64,000 nt of DNA, from positions 386,053 to 450,052 of the forward strand of contig JAKSZT010020895.1 in the NCBI GenBank assembly GCA_026826555.1. The letters are read 5' to 3'. The position numbers and the translations under genes were made by a program. Of this stretch, positions 23,315 through 36,124 are shown in pieces. The notes beneath the pieces were generated by a model. It searched no databases and had not been told where the DNA came from. It worked only from the letters and a program-made list of their open reading frames with translations. This DNA is from Tolypeutes matacus. Taxonomy: Eukaryota; Chordata; Mammalia; Cingulata; Chlamyphoridae. The stretch's first letter is position 1, and the number at the start of each line of letters is the position of its first letter.

Positions 23315-23564
23315 TCAATGACAGGCAACTAGACCCTTATAAACTGGGTAATCAACCTAACCCTCCTACTCACCTCGGCTAAGCCGCTGGATCAATCTAA
23401 GACAGGAAACAGGCCTATTGTTCCCGGCCAATCTGGCCAATTGTTGCCGGCCAATTGCTGCCATGGTCTCCAATGACGGGTAAGATACAGTAGCCGTACA
23501 GCACGGTCTAGACCTAAAACAGGCACAGTCCCCCTAATAGCAAGTGAGGCCCATCAAATAAAAC
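23315..23564 (+). other. ERV non-coding region between env and 3' LTR
   Basis: No open frame of note. It includes a short imperfect direct repeat, 'ttgttcccggccaat' and 'ttgttgccggccaatt', at about 23419-23456. In type-D viruses this interval holds an RNA export element, but no such structure can be shown here by eye. Confidence 0.5.
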
Positions 23565-23576
23565 AAAAGGAGGAAA
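23565..23576 (+). promoter_or_regulatory. polypurine tract
   Basis: 'aaaaggaggaaa' directly abuts the 3' LTR, as required for plus-strand priming. Confidence 0.85.
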
Positions 23577-23825
23577 TGTTGGCAATGCTGGCTTCTCCAA
23601 CCCTCTAATCTGCCTATTCCCCCAGCAACCCAGCCACCTATCCCTTTACACTGTTCATTTTTAAACTCACCAATCCCCTGCCGCCACACCCTCTTGTAAG
23701 ATATATAAGCCCAAATGCTTCCTCATTAAACGGACTTGCTTCACCGAACCTGTCTCCGCAGTTTTCATTTTCAACTGCGCCGTCCTCCACACTCGTGAAC
23801 CCCACGAAGCCCCGCAGAGGTTTCA
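23577..23825 (+). repeat. 3' LTR
   Basis: Same length and ends as the 5' LTR. The seven differences are substitutions only. The TATA-like box (about 23701-23709) and ATTAAA (23725-23730) are kept. Confidence 0.93.
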
Positions 23826-23830
23826 CACTT
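23826..23830. repeat. ERV target-site duplication, right copy
   Basis: 'cactt' directly after the 3' LTR. The following 'taag' continues as in copy B. Confidence 0.85.
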
Positions 23831-24094
23831 TAAGTAGTGATATGGGTTATCAATTCTGTAACTGTTTTGTACATATGTTAGATTTATGCAAAAGAGACAT
23901 TGAAGGAAATTACATACTAGTTTCTCCCTGTAGGGGAAAGAACTTACAAATATGGAAAGAAGGATGTCTATTAAGTAACTTGTAGAGTGTTGAATTGGAT
24001 TTGGAGCTAAAAGTATGAACTTATTATATATATACATTTACATTACATTACATATTATATATTTACATTATGTATGTATATTTATAATTAAGTA

Positions 24095-24475
24095 TTGTTT
24101 CACATCTCCCACAAAGACATGTTCAAGTCATAACCCCTGACCACTGTTGTAAAACTCATTTTTAAATTGGGCCTTCAAGGATCTTATTAAGATGAGACCA
24201 AATCAAATTAAGCTTGGCCTTAATTCTTTATAACTGAAATCCTTATGAGCAAAGGAAATTGGACACAGAATAGAAACCACAGGAGGTGACAGAAAGAGAC
24301 AGATCATCATGTGACAGAGACAGAGAATAATATCAGAATGATACCATCAGAATGCTAGAGACTTCAGATGAGGCGTGGCCTGCCAATATTTTGATTTTTG
24401 TCTTCCAGTTTCCAAGGGTGCACTAATAAAAAACTTGTTTCAGCCAAACCATCTATGATATTTTTATGGCAGTTC
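24095..24475 (+). repeat. interspersed repeat, family not assigned (copy A)
   Basis: Begins 'cacatctcccacaaagacatgttcaagt' in meaning and contains 'agaccaaatcaaatta' and 'ggacacagaatagaaacc'. The same order is seen at 52700-53105 (the paralogous copy) and partly at 27510-27690, an independent copy. It looks like an LTR or DNA-transposon remnant common in mammals. Confidence 0.6.
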
Positions 24476-24487
24476 TGGCAACTAAAA

Positions 24488-24590
24488 TTATATATATATA
24501 ATACATATTATATATATAGTACATACACATGCAATACATGTGAACATGCACACCTATGTGCGTGTGTGTGTGTATATATATTTTTTATCT
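24488..24590. repeat. AT/GT simple repeats
   Basis: Alternating TA stretches and a (TG)n-(TA)n run near 24558-24585. The adjacent end of the A/B alignment is at about 24480. Confidence 0.7.
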
Positions 24591-26530
24591 CTATGTTCTG
24601 AAAAGGCTTTTAATAAAAACAAACCAATAAAACAAGTGTCAAATTTTGTTTTTTAAATACCATTCTCCACTAAAAGGAAGGAGTGATTCTTGGAGAAATG
24701 GCTATATTCAATGTTAGGTCAAGGAAAGCCCAAGAAAGCTAAGGTCATCTTGTTGCAAGTAAGTGCTCAAAAAATTAAGAAGAGCATATAATTCAAATTG
24801 AGAAGCCACTTTGTAGAGATTCCTACTTATCATATCTGTATCATATGACCATCAAAATAAATTATGATAGAAACTAATTATAATCTATTTAGTAAAATTA
24901 GAATCCTTGAGTAAATACTGTTCTAAAAATTAATGAATTAATATATATGGGAGAGGGAAAACTTTTTCCATAGAGGAAAAATATGCCAACTAATAAATAT
25001 GGAAATAGTAATAAAGATAACATATCATCAATAAATGTTAAAATTAATGGATAAAACTTTCATGAGGAACAGAATATTTACACATAGTAGCTCCCCCAAA
25101 ATAACTTATTATCACAAAGAGAAATTATCACTTCATACCTTAACCAAGTGATCAATTTTATCACCATCAGTAATGTGAAAACCAACATCATATAGCTTTT
25201 AATGTTATGCACTAAGAATTCATCACTTGTGTGTTATTCCTGCAAACAATCAGAAATTCAATTTGATATTGAAGAAAATCAAATGAGCTCCATTCCCATG
25301 TATTCTTCAAAAATCTCAGCACAATAGTTTAAAGAAAGTCTAAGAAAACGTTCCAGATGAAAGGAAGTTAACACAAATAAGGGCTAAATCCAATGGATAA
25401 ACCTGGTTATTCTAGAACTGGATATGGGGAAAAAGAAATAAGAGACATTGCTGGGAAATTTTATAAAATGTTGGTATGGACTATGAATTGGATAATAGTG
25501 TTGCATCAATTTTAGATACTCTGATTTTAATAAATAATTATACTTCAGTTATGAAAATGACTATTCTTGTTAAGAAATATACTCTGAGGTACTTAGGGAT
25601 AAAAAGGCAAGAGATCTTAACTCATTATGAAATGGTATTATAAAAATATGTATATTTCTGTAAATGAGTGTATCAATATGTATAAAAACGATATCGGAAA
25701 TCATAAAAATTCTAAACTATTATTACTCTATATGAAGGGCATATAGAATTCTTTTTAGAGAGCCCCTCATACTGTTTTCAGAAGTTTTCTTTAAGTTTGA
25801 AATTTTAAAAAAGTTAAAATAAGACAGACGAGATAAAACAACCATTCTCAAATTATTCATTGTTGTAGGCTTGCCTTACAACTGTCCTCATGATAAACTA
25901 TGTTCTGTGATAAAATTACCAAGTCCTTTCTTCATATCTTATGAATTGTTGACCACAAATAACTAAAAGCTACTAAATTTCCTATGAATCAACTCATTAA
26001 AAGTTTCTAAAATTCATGCTCATGAACAAATAATAGGATAATTGTAATTTATTGATGTCTAAAATATGATATTTTATTAAAAGGATGCCACACATACATG
26101 GAAACACCTCTACTCAAACATTTTCACAATTTTAGGAAAAGATACATTATGGCAAAACCATCAGTAATATGATCATATGTTGACTGAAGTCTTCACTTGC
26201 TGTTAGTTTCTTTTTCATGTAGAATTACTGGTATGTAAAATCCAACATTATTAATTTTCTCTCTTTTGAGTTTTTTAAAATATTTTTAGCATATAGTGAG
26301 AAGAATTGCTTATAGTGATAACATTTTTTGTAAAATTCTTTTAAATAAGACTTCCAGATTTAGGCATATGACTGTATTGAAATTCAAATATGACTCTTCT
26401 CTATTCCTATTGCTAAAGTGATGTTTCTATCTCAGAAAAAATAAAGAATGCAGATATTCTTCCTTCCAATTTTAATGATCATTTAACATCATCATGAGGT
26501 CTTTTCAACATTAGAATGGTCATCTAAGAG
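24591..26530. other. intergenic, nothing recognised
   Basis: AT-rich with no open frame of note and no repeat I can name. It lies beyond the right end of copy A. Confidence 0.5.
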
Positions 26531-26559
26531 TGCTATGGTTCAAAACAAAACTGGTATAC

Positions 26560-27030
26560 AAAGGCTAATAACATCAATACTTATAGTAGAAAAAATCATA
26601 AATGTCCATCAACTGATGAAAGGATAAACAAAATGTGGTCTATCCATACAATGGAATTTTATTCATCCATAAAAAGGAATGAAGTACTGATGTAGTCTAC
26701 AAGGTGGACAAACTTTAAAAACCGTATGCTAAATGAAAGAAACTAGATAAAAAAGGTCACATATTCTGTGATTCCATTTATATGGTATGTCCCAAAGTAG
26801 GCAAAATCATAAAGACAGAAAACAGCTTAGTAATTGCCAGGGGGGAATGGGTTGTTACTGCTTCGTGGAGATTGGTTTTTTTGGGGGAAGGGTTAATGAA
26901 AATGTTCTGGAATTAGGTAGTAGTGATGGATACACAACCTTATGAATGTACTAATAACCACTAAATAGTACACTGTAAAATAATTAAAATGATTAATTTT
27001 ATGTGATATGAATTTTACCTCAAAAAATAT
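26560..27030 (+). mobile_element. old L1 3' end, sense
   Basis: Contains the L1 phrases 'tccatcaactgatgaa', 'ccatacaatggaatttta' and, further on, 'ttgccagggggg' and 'aaaatgttctggaattaggt', ending 'gaattttacctcaaaaaa'. This is an old mammalian L1 3' UTR with no coding capacity. Confidence 0.75.
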
Positions 27031-27509
27031 AATTCCATGAGATTGTATCAAAAATTGTACACTGGTTGGGAGATCTAAGAGACTTCAGAATCCTAACTTC
27101 ATGATTCTCACCCTTCTTTATGGAAAACTTTATCTGGTTGGGAGGAAAGATGTAAAAGTGAGATGAGATGACAGAATGCGTTAACCTGCAAGGATAGCAT
27201 TCAAAACATAGCTGACATTTTTGGCGAGAACAATTTTTAGTTCAGGAGAATCACAGGGAACCAATGACTGTGGCAGCTTATGCTTCAGTCACTTTTCCAG
27301 CTCTTACTCCAGGGACACAGAGGACAGTTCACTGCACATAAGGGTGAGAAAAATCAAGTGCTAGCATCTAAAGTGACAGATTAACCAGTGACTGATAAGC
27401 AAACCACAAAGCAGCCAGAATTGAGGCTTTTAAAGAGAAACTGATGGAAGCACAAGATAGTTGTATCTAGAATGCATGTATAAAGATGAACTAACAAGAA
27501 TCATATAAA

Positions 27510-27690
27510 CCTATGGTAGTGAATTGAATCTTGTCTTCCCCAAAGACATGTTCAATTCCTAATTCCTGACCTTTGGCTGTGAGTTCATTTGTAAAAGGAC
27601 CTTCAAGGATCCTATTAGGATGATACCAAATTGAATCATGGTGGGCCTTCATTCAATAAGGCAGATGTCTTCATAAGCAGGGGAAATTGG
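27510..27690 (+). repeat. interspersed repeat, same family as 24095-24475
   Basis: Shares 'ccccaaagacatgttcaa', 'ggaccttcaaggatcctatt' and 'gggccttcattcaataaggc' in the same order as the copies at 24100-24240 and 52720-52860. Confidence 0.6.
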
Positions 27691-28630
27691 ACACTCTTTG
27701 TCAGAAGGAGCGACTCTTAAAGTGATGTCATCTCACTCTAATACAGAGTTCAGGGTCACCACCTAAACCACAACTTATACAGGCTCTGATGGAAAGACAG
27801 AGCAAGGACACCTTCACTACTGTGGTCTGTTCCCCGTATCTAGTGGGTCTCAATCCATTGGTAGATGTTCTATGCCTAGCAGCCCTCTCTTGTGTTCTTG
27901 TGCTGCTGCAGTGTACCTAATTAATTTATTAACCCCGCTCCCTCCCTACGAGGGACAGATAAACCACCTGAGTGCCCACTAGAATCAATTGTCTTCAGTG
28001 TTTACATATTTTAGGGGAAATACTGGGAGGAATTTACTCACAGTCCCTTATCTCCTAAAGTTTTGTATTTTATCCTGCCAGACTAACACACCTGGTCCTG
28101 AGCACAGGATATAATTTTGTGTTCCAGAAAAAGGTGGCAGGCTGCACTAAGACTGCCCAATACCACAACATGGAAGAAGAAAACAGAGGAGAAAGAGATC
28201 CCAATATGACAAGGCATAAAAGAATATATAGCAGTAAGTGGAATAATAATAGATTAATGCCAAATAAAAGATTTTCAAAGTGGTGCTCAAAAATAACTTA
28301 ATTATATGCTGCTTAAAGAAACATACCATAGCTGGAAAGACAAAGAAATGTTCAAAGATTTTTAGTGATATGAAAAAGAAAAGCCATGCAAGCAATTTAT
28401 TGTTCACATAATATGCAATTACTATGGAATATCACCCAATAGAGCTATCTGAAGATGTCATTTGATAATCATTTATTCTACATTTAATTTGGGCACATTT
28501 TTTTTTTCTACGTGTGAGGCATCTTAATTCTTTCATGGAACAGCAGTTGTGAAAAGTTGATTTACTGAAAAATGTATTAAAGGCTCTAGCAGGAATTGTG
28601 GATTTGTCTATTTCTCTCATTATTGTTGTC
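27691..28630. other. intergenic, nothing recognised
   Basis: Mixed-composition sequence with no gene or repeat that I can name. Open frames are short and without features. Confidence 0.5.
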
Positions 28631-28639
28631 AATCTTTGC

Positions 28640-29430
28640 CTTATATAAATTGGTGTTTAATTACAAGGAATAGACATATCTAAGATTTGTATGTTATAGT
28701 TTAGTTGACTCCATTATCAATATAAAATTTCACTTCTTGTCTCCAGTGATATTTTTTGTCTTAAGGTCTAGTTGGTTTGATATTCATATAGCAACATCAC
28801 TTTCCATTATTTAGTTTTGCTCTTAGTTGTGTATCCTATCCTCTTACTTCCAAATATTTCATGTTGTTATTTTTAAATTTTTTCTCATGTAATAACACAA
28901 GCTAAAAACTGGTTCTGATAGTTTGTCATTTCATTTTCTCTAAATACCTATAAATATTTCTATATTTATCAGTAATTACAATAATTATTACAATAATTAT
29001 GTTTTAGTTGGTTTTAAGTCTAACATCTTGCTAGTTATTTTCTATTTACCTCATCTGTTCTTCATTCCTTTATTTCTCAATTCCTGGAATGATTTGGATT
29101 AAGTACTTTTTTCATTATTCTTTTTTATATAATTTATTAGCTTTTGAGTTTTATAATTTTTATAACATTTATTATTTTCTTTTTACTGTCTACTTTAATA
29201 TTTTTAGCATATCCTGAAAAAAAAATCATAAGAAACTTACAAGAATTATATACATGTAGCCAATTCCTGAGTTTGATACCATTGTCACATATTTTACTTT
29301 TATGCATATTTTAAAATCCACAAGACGTGAGTTTTACTGTTGTTTCACTCACATGCCTGTATCAGGTGCATGCTTTCATCTGGGGTCATTTTGCTTATCT
29401 TTTCTATTTTTTTAATTCACTTTATTTTAT
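28640..29430 (-). mobile_element. old L1 fragment, antisense
   Basis: The phrase 'ctaagatttgtatgttat' and the downstream T-rich pattern ('cttaaggtctagttggtttg', 'gatattcatatagcaacat') resemble the antisense of the 5' half of L1 ORF2, as is also seen better preserved at 56340-56620. It is heavily decayed. Confidence 0.5.
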
Positions 29431-29434
29431 TTTA

Positions 29435-29900
29435 TTATTTTTAAAGAAGTTTTAGATTACATAAATATTATATAAAAAATACAGGGGATTCCCTCCCCTT
29501 CCCCCTGCACTTTTATTATTGGGGTACATTTGTTAAAATTGATGAACATATATTGAAGTATTGTTATTAACCATGGCCTATAGTTTGCATTTTGGTTTAC
29601 AATTTGCCTTGCACAATTTTATAGGTCTTGACAAAATGTTAAATGGCCTGTATCCATCATTAGAATGTTATGCAGATCAATTCCAATGTCCCCAAATGCC
29701 CCATGTTACATCTATTCTTCCCTCTTCCTCCCAACAGAATCTCTTGTGACCACTGCCTTTATATCATATTATTCCTTTACTGGAATATTGTCTACTTTAT
29801 TCTGTAGTTACAGTCCCCTTATGTTTGTTCATTCCTTATCCTGAGGATTTGGGGATGGTGATGTCCACTCTGTTTCCAACTGAGACGGGGCTTAGAATAG
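29435..29900 (-). mobile_element. L1 3' UTR end, antisense
   Basis: Starts with 'ttttagattacataaatatt' after an A/T-rich tail and follows the same order as 6680-7180, through 'gaggatttggggatggtgatg' (29843 region). It is the 3' end of the lineage L1 family with the long UTR. Confidence 0.75.
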
Positions 29901-31073
29901 GATCTTTTTTCATAACCTAGAAAATTTTTCTTTTGTATTTCTTTGCCTTTATTTTGATAGCTATTTTCATGTTTTGGCAGGGTTTTTAAAATTTTTAACA
30001 TCAGTGTGCTACTCCATTGTATTTGTCTTCCAATTTCTACTTAGAGTAGGTTGTTTTCCTTATTCCTGATGATAATGAATGCTTTCAATGTTTTATAATT
30101 ATGTTTGTCTTCTAACACTGCCTATGATGTACACAGTTATGGTTTTCCTTGAGTCTTTGAGGGGTTTAATGATGTTTATGAAACAATGAATTGATAGCTT
30201 TAATATATTATGGAAATCTTTGGTTATTATCTATTCAAATATTGCTTCTGCAAAATTCTTTCTTATTTTTATGACTTTAATTCTATGTATGTTAACAAGT
30301 TTTACTATGTCTCACATGCCTTTTAACCTATATTTCATTGTTTTTATTTTTATTTTTCTACATTTGATGGGACAGTAACATAGAGTTTAAAATATTTTGT
30401 TTTCATAGTGGAAGATCATTGTTACTCCGTTATTTTTCTCATAAAGATGCTGAATATCTTGTTCAATAGAATACACAATAAGTGTAAAGTGAAATCAGAG
30501 CCCTTTCCAACAAATAAATATCACGATGAACCATTTTCTAGGTCTCAAAATTAGGGTCAGTTCCACTCTCTAACTGCGGGTTGCTATCTATTTTTCTTTA
30601 GGTTAATTTATTTTCATGTAGAATTTGATTCTCTTTAATGGTTGCTACATATTATCTTAAAACAAAGAGGAAGACTCTTCTTTCTTCCATTTTTCTAGTC
30701 ACATCTTGCAATCTTCCTATGCTTCATATGTGCAAAATAGATGAACATACAGACCTGGTAAATTAGAGAAATGGAAAAAAGATTACACAAGGAAATAAGT
30801 TTTAATATGGAAAAAATACAATCAAAACAACCTTATAATAACTGAAATCTATGAACTCTATTTAATTTGAAGCCCCCCCTCCCTTTTCCTTACACTTTTT
30901 CCTTATTTTCTTAGCTTTAACTGAGTATTAGTTTATTTACATAGTAATGATGCTTGATCTTCAAAGGTAACTCTACCATGGCAGGAATCTTTGTCCCCTT
31001 GGGTATACCTAACACCTAGAACAATAGTTTTTGTTTATTTGTAGTTTATTTGTGGGTATATATTTAACATTAA

Positions 31074-32012
31074 TTAATGATTCTTTGGTAATAACATTTT
31101 TTCGATTAAATCTTTAAGAGCTTGTTTTACATGCTGGTTCCTTAAGGTGTAAATGAAGGGATTCAGCATGGGAGCAATGGAGGTATTGAGTACTGCTACA
31201 CCTTTGCTAAAAGCCACCCCTTCCTTTGCTGAAGTTTTGATGTACTTGAAAATGCAACTCCCATAAGAAATGGAAACCACAATCATATGGGAAGAACAAA
31301 TAGAAAAGGCCTTTTTCCCTTGCTGGGAGGAAGGAAACTTCAGAATTGGTCTAAGGATGAGTGTGTAGGAGATAATCACCAAGGTCAAAGTTACCATGAG
31401 TGTGAATACAGCTAGGAAAAATCCCATGAGCTCTAGAAATGCTGTGTCTGTGTAAGAAATCAGCAACAACAGAGAAGAGTCACACCCAAAATGGTAAATA
31501 ATGTTGGAGTCACAGAAATCCAGTTGGAACCCATAATCCCTAGAGGAAAGATAACGAGGAAACCAGCTAACCAGGAGCTGATGATAAGCCTGTTGCAGAC
31601 ATTGTTGCTCATTATACTTGTGTAATGCAGAAGTTTGCAGATAGCCACATAGCGATCATAGGACATAACAGCCAGAAGAAAAAGCTCTGTTGCTTCCAGA
31701 AGGATTAAAAAAAATTACTTGTGTCAGGCAAACATTATATGAAATGGTTGTGTCTCCTGTAACAATGCTAATCAGAAATCTAGGAACACAGGCTGTTGTG
31801 AATGAAATTTCTAATAGTGAGAAATTCCTGAGGAAGAAATACATGGGAGTCTTTAAAGAAGTGTTAGTCAGTGTTAACATGATGATGGTTGTGTTTACAC
31901 TTACACTCAATAAGTACGTGAAGCACATAAAGAAGAATATCACAATTTGTAAGTCTGGGTCATTCGTAGGTCCCAGAAGAATGAATTTGGTAATTGACGT
32001 CTTATTTGGCAT
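31074..32012 (-). pseudogene. olfactory receptor pseudogene, OR6C-like
   Basis: Nearly complete single-exon odorant receptor on the minus strand. The start is probably ATG 32012 ([14 protein letters not shown], with an NKT glycosylation site) rather than the upstream ATG at 32036; the stop is at 31074-31076. TM2 ([16 protein letters not shown]), [10 protein letters not shown], the TM6 region ([18 protein letters not shown]) and PFIYTLRN are all readable. Two frame changes break it: one in or near the A8 run at 31707-31714 (TM3), and one near 31520-31540 (second extracellular loop). It is the least damaged OR here. With only two single-base-type lesions, sequencing error should be excluded. 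No clear paralogue among the other three beyond the family level. Confidence 0.82.
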
Positions 32013-32858
32013 GGTAAGCTCTGAATTCTGGTACATCTGTAGGCAGAAATATGAGTAGATGTCAATACATCATATGATTTCAAATACCTTTGAAATGCTT
32101 ATATTCTGCACCAAAAACCAAAAACATGCATTTAACAAAAAATAGCAAAATAGCTGTCTCTCACAATTGTAATCACTTTTCAGAATCTGTTTGTAGTAAA
32201 AGATTAATTGCTTTTATTATTTCAAAAGTATATATTTTTAATCTCAGCTTTGTTAATAACCTAGTATATATATATATTTTTATTTTACTTAACTCTAGAA
32301 GTTTACAGAGTTATAAAAATGGATAACAAGATAAATATTTAGCTTACTTTGTTTTGCTTTTGGGAAGATTAAGCAAGTTATTTAAATGCACAGTATTTTT
32401 TTAACTTTAATGGCCATAAATTATTAGATGGTAAGTTTTTTTTACTTTATTTTGTACATTTAATAATTGAAAACATAAACAATTAAAAACTAAAAAGTAA
32501 ACACCGATGAATAAATATATACATTTCTCAATTAAATGTAATGGATACATGTAAATTTTTTTTTGAATCAAACAATATATTTGGTTCATAGTAATGCATT
32601 CATACAGTATTTGTCCTTTTGTGATGGTAATTTTGTCATTGGAAAACATATTTTTGAGTCACAACGCAATTGTTATCCTAATGATAATTGCTTTCTATTC
32701 ATAGTAGAAAACAAACAAACAAAAAACAAAACTATTTATAGCAAATTTAATAAAATACTCCCCTTTTTGCCTTTATGCAAAATTGAAACTATTAGCTCCA
32801 CCTCTGACTAGTATTGGCACACAACAATGCCAATCATTGTGAAACACAAAACCATGGA

Positions 32859-32936
32859 GGGACCCGGTGTAGCTCAAGAGGTTGGGTTCAATCCCCAGGC
32901 CTGGTAACTATGAAAACAACAACAAGAACAACAAAA
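32859..32936 (+). mobile_element. tRNA-derived SINE fragment (DAS-like)
   Basis: 'gacccggtgtagctcaagag' with a B-box-like 'gggttcaatcccc' and an AAC-rich tail. The flanks 'aaaaccatggag' (32848-32859 region) and 'aaaagccatggag' (32933-32945 region) form an imperfect target duplication. The head is internally shortened. Confidence 0.7.
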
Positions 32937-33224
32937 GCCATGGAGATAAAGTTTCAATTTGGGCTTCTCAATAATGATGATTGCTGATGAATCCCATTAA
33001 GAGTGAATACATTATTTCAGAAAGTTGTATGACTGCATTGTACAAGCTCTGCTATCAAAAATAATAATCTGATAGTTATATTTCATACAGTGTAGTTTCC
33101 AAGGATGTAACACGAAAAGTACATATGTTAGAAGTAAGACAATAATATATAATTTAAGTTATTATTATTACTATAGAAAAATATCCATGTATCCCTGATC
33201 CCATGTCCAACAAACCTCTGAGTA

Positions 33225-33330
33225 TGACCTATTAAATGACTTATCCTACAAATGAGGAAATTAAGGTACAGATTGCTCATGTGTCCTACCCAAGTTCAGA
33301 TGGGTAGCATATGGCAGATAGTGTAGCATC
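33225..33330 (-). mobile_element. possible MIR fragment, antisense
   Basis: 'acaaatgaggaaattaaggt' followed by 'cctacccaagttcagatggg' and 'tatggcagat' follows the order of a reversed MIR. It is degraded. Confidence 0.45.
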
Positions 33331-36120
33331 TGTGTCTGTTTTCTGTGCCATTTCCATTGCTTAACATAGACTCAAGCTCAATTTTATCTGATGAAAGGAA
33401 GACAATGAATAACTGAATAAATTATGCCTAGCCCAGAGTAAGTCTGCCCTCAAGATTCAGGGATTTTTTTCACAAGTATGAAATTAGTTTCTGTATTCAT
33501 CCATCAGTTATTCTGAATTAGTTGATCCTGACTGATGTAGATATGAATAGTGTTTCGGTAATACAAATCTTAGAAATGTGGTGAGGCAGATTCTTAAAAT
33601 CCTGAAAGATATTTACCTGGGAAGTTCAGAATGGTCTATTGCTACCATTTCTAGGAAGGGAGAAATGGGCTTGCTGATATTTCATATACCTTGTGCATAG
33701 TGTGTTTAATTAATTAACAGATTCAAAGTGTAAGGTGTCAGGCAGCATGCAGATGACAATGGAACAGGCTATGCATCAGGTCTCTGGAATAACTATACTC
33801 TCAACTCTGATGAAGTCTGGCTGAGAAAACTGGACCTGATGTCCCCCTGGGGTAGTGTGATCAATTTATTACCTCAGCTCTCACAAATTTTAAAAGATAT
33901 AAGCAGAGAATATAATGCAAGAACTGGTGAAATGCCCTCAGGTTGCATAGCAGAAAAAGCAATTGTTAGAATTCTGTGATCTGAAATTCAATTATCAATG
34001 TAAGTAAAGGAACTGTACTCCACTATGTCATGGACACTTAATCCTCAAAAGCTGTGAGGAAAAGACCAATGCACTGAAGCATCTACAGAACCTCAGAAGG
34101 AGGACAGTAGGCACCAGCAGAGAAATACAACATGCAGACTGCTTACTTCTAAACATTGCCATAAGAATCACAAGTGTGGCCTGCCACACAAAGCCCACCT
34201 GGAAAGAAAATTATGGTGGAAAAACTTTAGATATGAGGGGCAAATCTTTAGGAGAGTTTGAACTGATTGACTACTTACCCAAAGGGGAATAAATTAACCC
34301 AAAATAGACTTTTAATCTGAAAATATGAATTTATTTTTAGTGAGTAAATTCCATTTTTTTTTCATACCAGCAATAAAATTAGAGGATCCAGAGCCAGATG
34401 AAATTTTATTTGGCAAACAAAGAATCTACATTTTTTGTATAATCAATAAGTAGCAGTAAAATTTTTACCCTTTTACCAGAATTGTTATATATAATTTACA
34501 AATGAGATATCTGATACTAAGAAATATTCAAAATAATAATTATCTGTAAAAAAAAAACAAAAAAAAACATGTATTTAAATTCCAAATTTCTAGGACACAT
34601 GTTCTACAAAGAACACTAGAGCAAGTGGCATATCTGCCACTTTGGGGCTAAGTCTCAATATAGATGAACACCAACCAAACAGACTTTAGGTTGAGAATAT
34701 GGAGAAAACACTTACCCAGCCCTAAGGAAACTAATAAATAAATTTCCCAGGATTTGGAATAACAGACAGTATAGTCCATTATTCTCACACCTACACACAT
34801 GACAGTTAGGAAAAAAAAAAAGAAGAAGAAAGAAGGATAAGCCAGAATGTTGTAGTATTTCTTTTGCTATATTTTGTGGCTTAATGTAGTTCCCATTTGA
34901 TTACTCTTTATCAAAACCCACCCATTTCTCAATCCAAAGCTTGGATGCATAGGATGAGAAAATCCAATCTGTATTCTTCCATAGATATTTTTGCTGTAAT
35001 TTAAATGATATGTATTTCAGGACTTTTCTAATATTGCTGAGTGACGCAGGTTTTTAAAATATTTTTTCTCCAAAAGAAAGAGGCACATGTGTTTTTGAAT
35101 ATGTTACAGGACGTAATGTTTTCTGTAGGAAACATATACTTATCCCTCTGGAGACATAAAAACTAATGAATCTACAATGCAATTAATTATGGCAACAATT
35201 TTTAACTGGATTCCCTTAGGAGCCATTAATTGGAGGAATATAGATTCTAGCTGTAACGCTTTACTATTCAGAAATGAAAAACTGATGAAATAATGATTCC
35301 CTGCTTGCATATTGTCCTTCTCATTATGATTTTAAATTGAGAGAGACTAACCTTGTCCTCTATTCTATTTCAATGAGAAAGCATGAAGAGACCTAGAAGA
35401 AAATACAACCTAGGTGATTCTATAGTGCCACAGGCTGAATCAGTAATAGCATGAGTAGTGTTGAGATTCTCCATTGGAAAGATCATGAATATTTATGAAG
35501 TGGTATAAAAAAGAATTATACATCTCTTAAAATAAAACTTCCTATCTTTGAATTTAGAGAATATAGTTAAAATGTGTGATCCCGTATTGGATATATTTAG
35601 GTTGAAATCTTAGGTCACTAGCATACTTGATTCCAGGCTTTGATATTAAGTATATATAAAGTATATAGAATTAAAATGTATATAATGTAAAATATCTGTA
35701 CCTGTCACATGAAAGTCTTATTTTTTATCACTGTGTTAATGAAAGTTGAAAATAAGGCAAAAATCATATTGTGAAGGATTTGGGAAAAAATAGACCTCAA
35801 ATGTAAATATGTTGATTATGACAGATAGAAGAACTTTAATAATATTTCATCAATTGTAACAAAGGAAATAATGTTAAAAATAGCACAATTATAATAAAAT
35901 GCTACCATCAATACTGACAAATTTTAGAAACCAATCAATGTGTTGGTGGTGGGGTGGTATACAGGAAGAAGCCTGTATTTTATGTATGATTGTTGGCAAA
36001 TTTGCAAATAATCTAATAAAAAAATCATATTGCAAACTGAAGGACTACAATAACTTTTCCTATGATGTGAGCTCAATTTCAACATTTCTACCCACTTAAA
36101 AATTAGTAAAATATCCAAAA
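33331..36120. other. intergenic, nothing recognised
   Basis: No gene or nameable repeat. Short A-rich runs occur near 34550-34565 and 34810-34835. Confidence 0.5.
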
Positions 36121-36124
36121 ATTT

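Larger units (their letters stand above)
15554..23825 (+). mobile_element. chimeric class II endogenous retrovirus provirus (betaretrovirus-like gag-pol, type-D env)
   Basis: Complete provirus in the order LTR, primer binding site, gag, pro, pol, env, polypurine tract, LTR. The LTRs are equal in length (249 bp) and differ at 7 sites. Gag has two zinc knuckles and Pol has class II-type RT and integrase motifs. Env has the gammaretroviral-type CWLC and CX6CC motifs, the combination known from type-D simian retroviruses. All genes carry frameshifts or stops, so no complete viral protein can be made from this copy as read. Many breaks lie in homopolymers, so some could be sequencing errors. Copy B of the segmental duplication has the empty site. 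I recall a report of a chimeric endogenous betaretrovirus in the nine-banded armadillo; whether this is the same family was not checked. Confidence 0.92.
4030..24480 (+). repeat. segmental duplication, copy A
   Basis: Ordered blocks match 38490-53110 in the same orientation: 4030-4235 with 38490-38690; 4236-6507 with about 40470-42045; 8766-9550 with 42045-42115 and 43660-44110; 11790-11947 with 44920-45067; 12560-15553 with 45370-52424 (minus an insert); 23831-24480 with 52425-53110. The order is collinear and both copies carry an OR pseudogene. Differences are mainly later insertions and deletions. I could not align 9560-11780 with 44110-44920 by eye. Outer limits are approximate. Confidence 0.8.
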
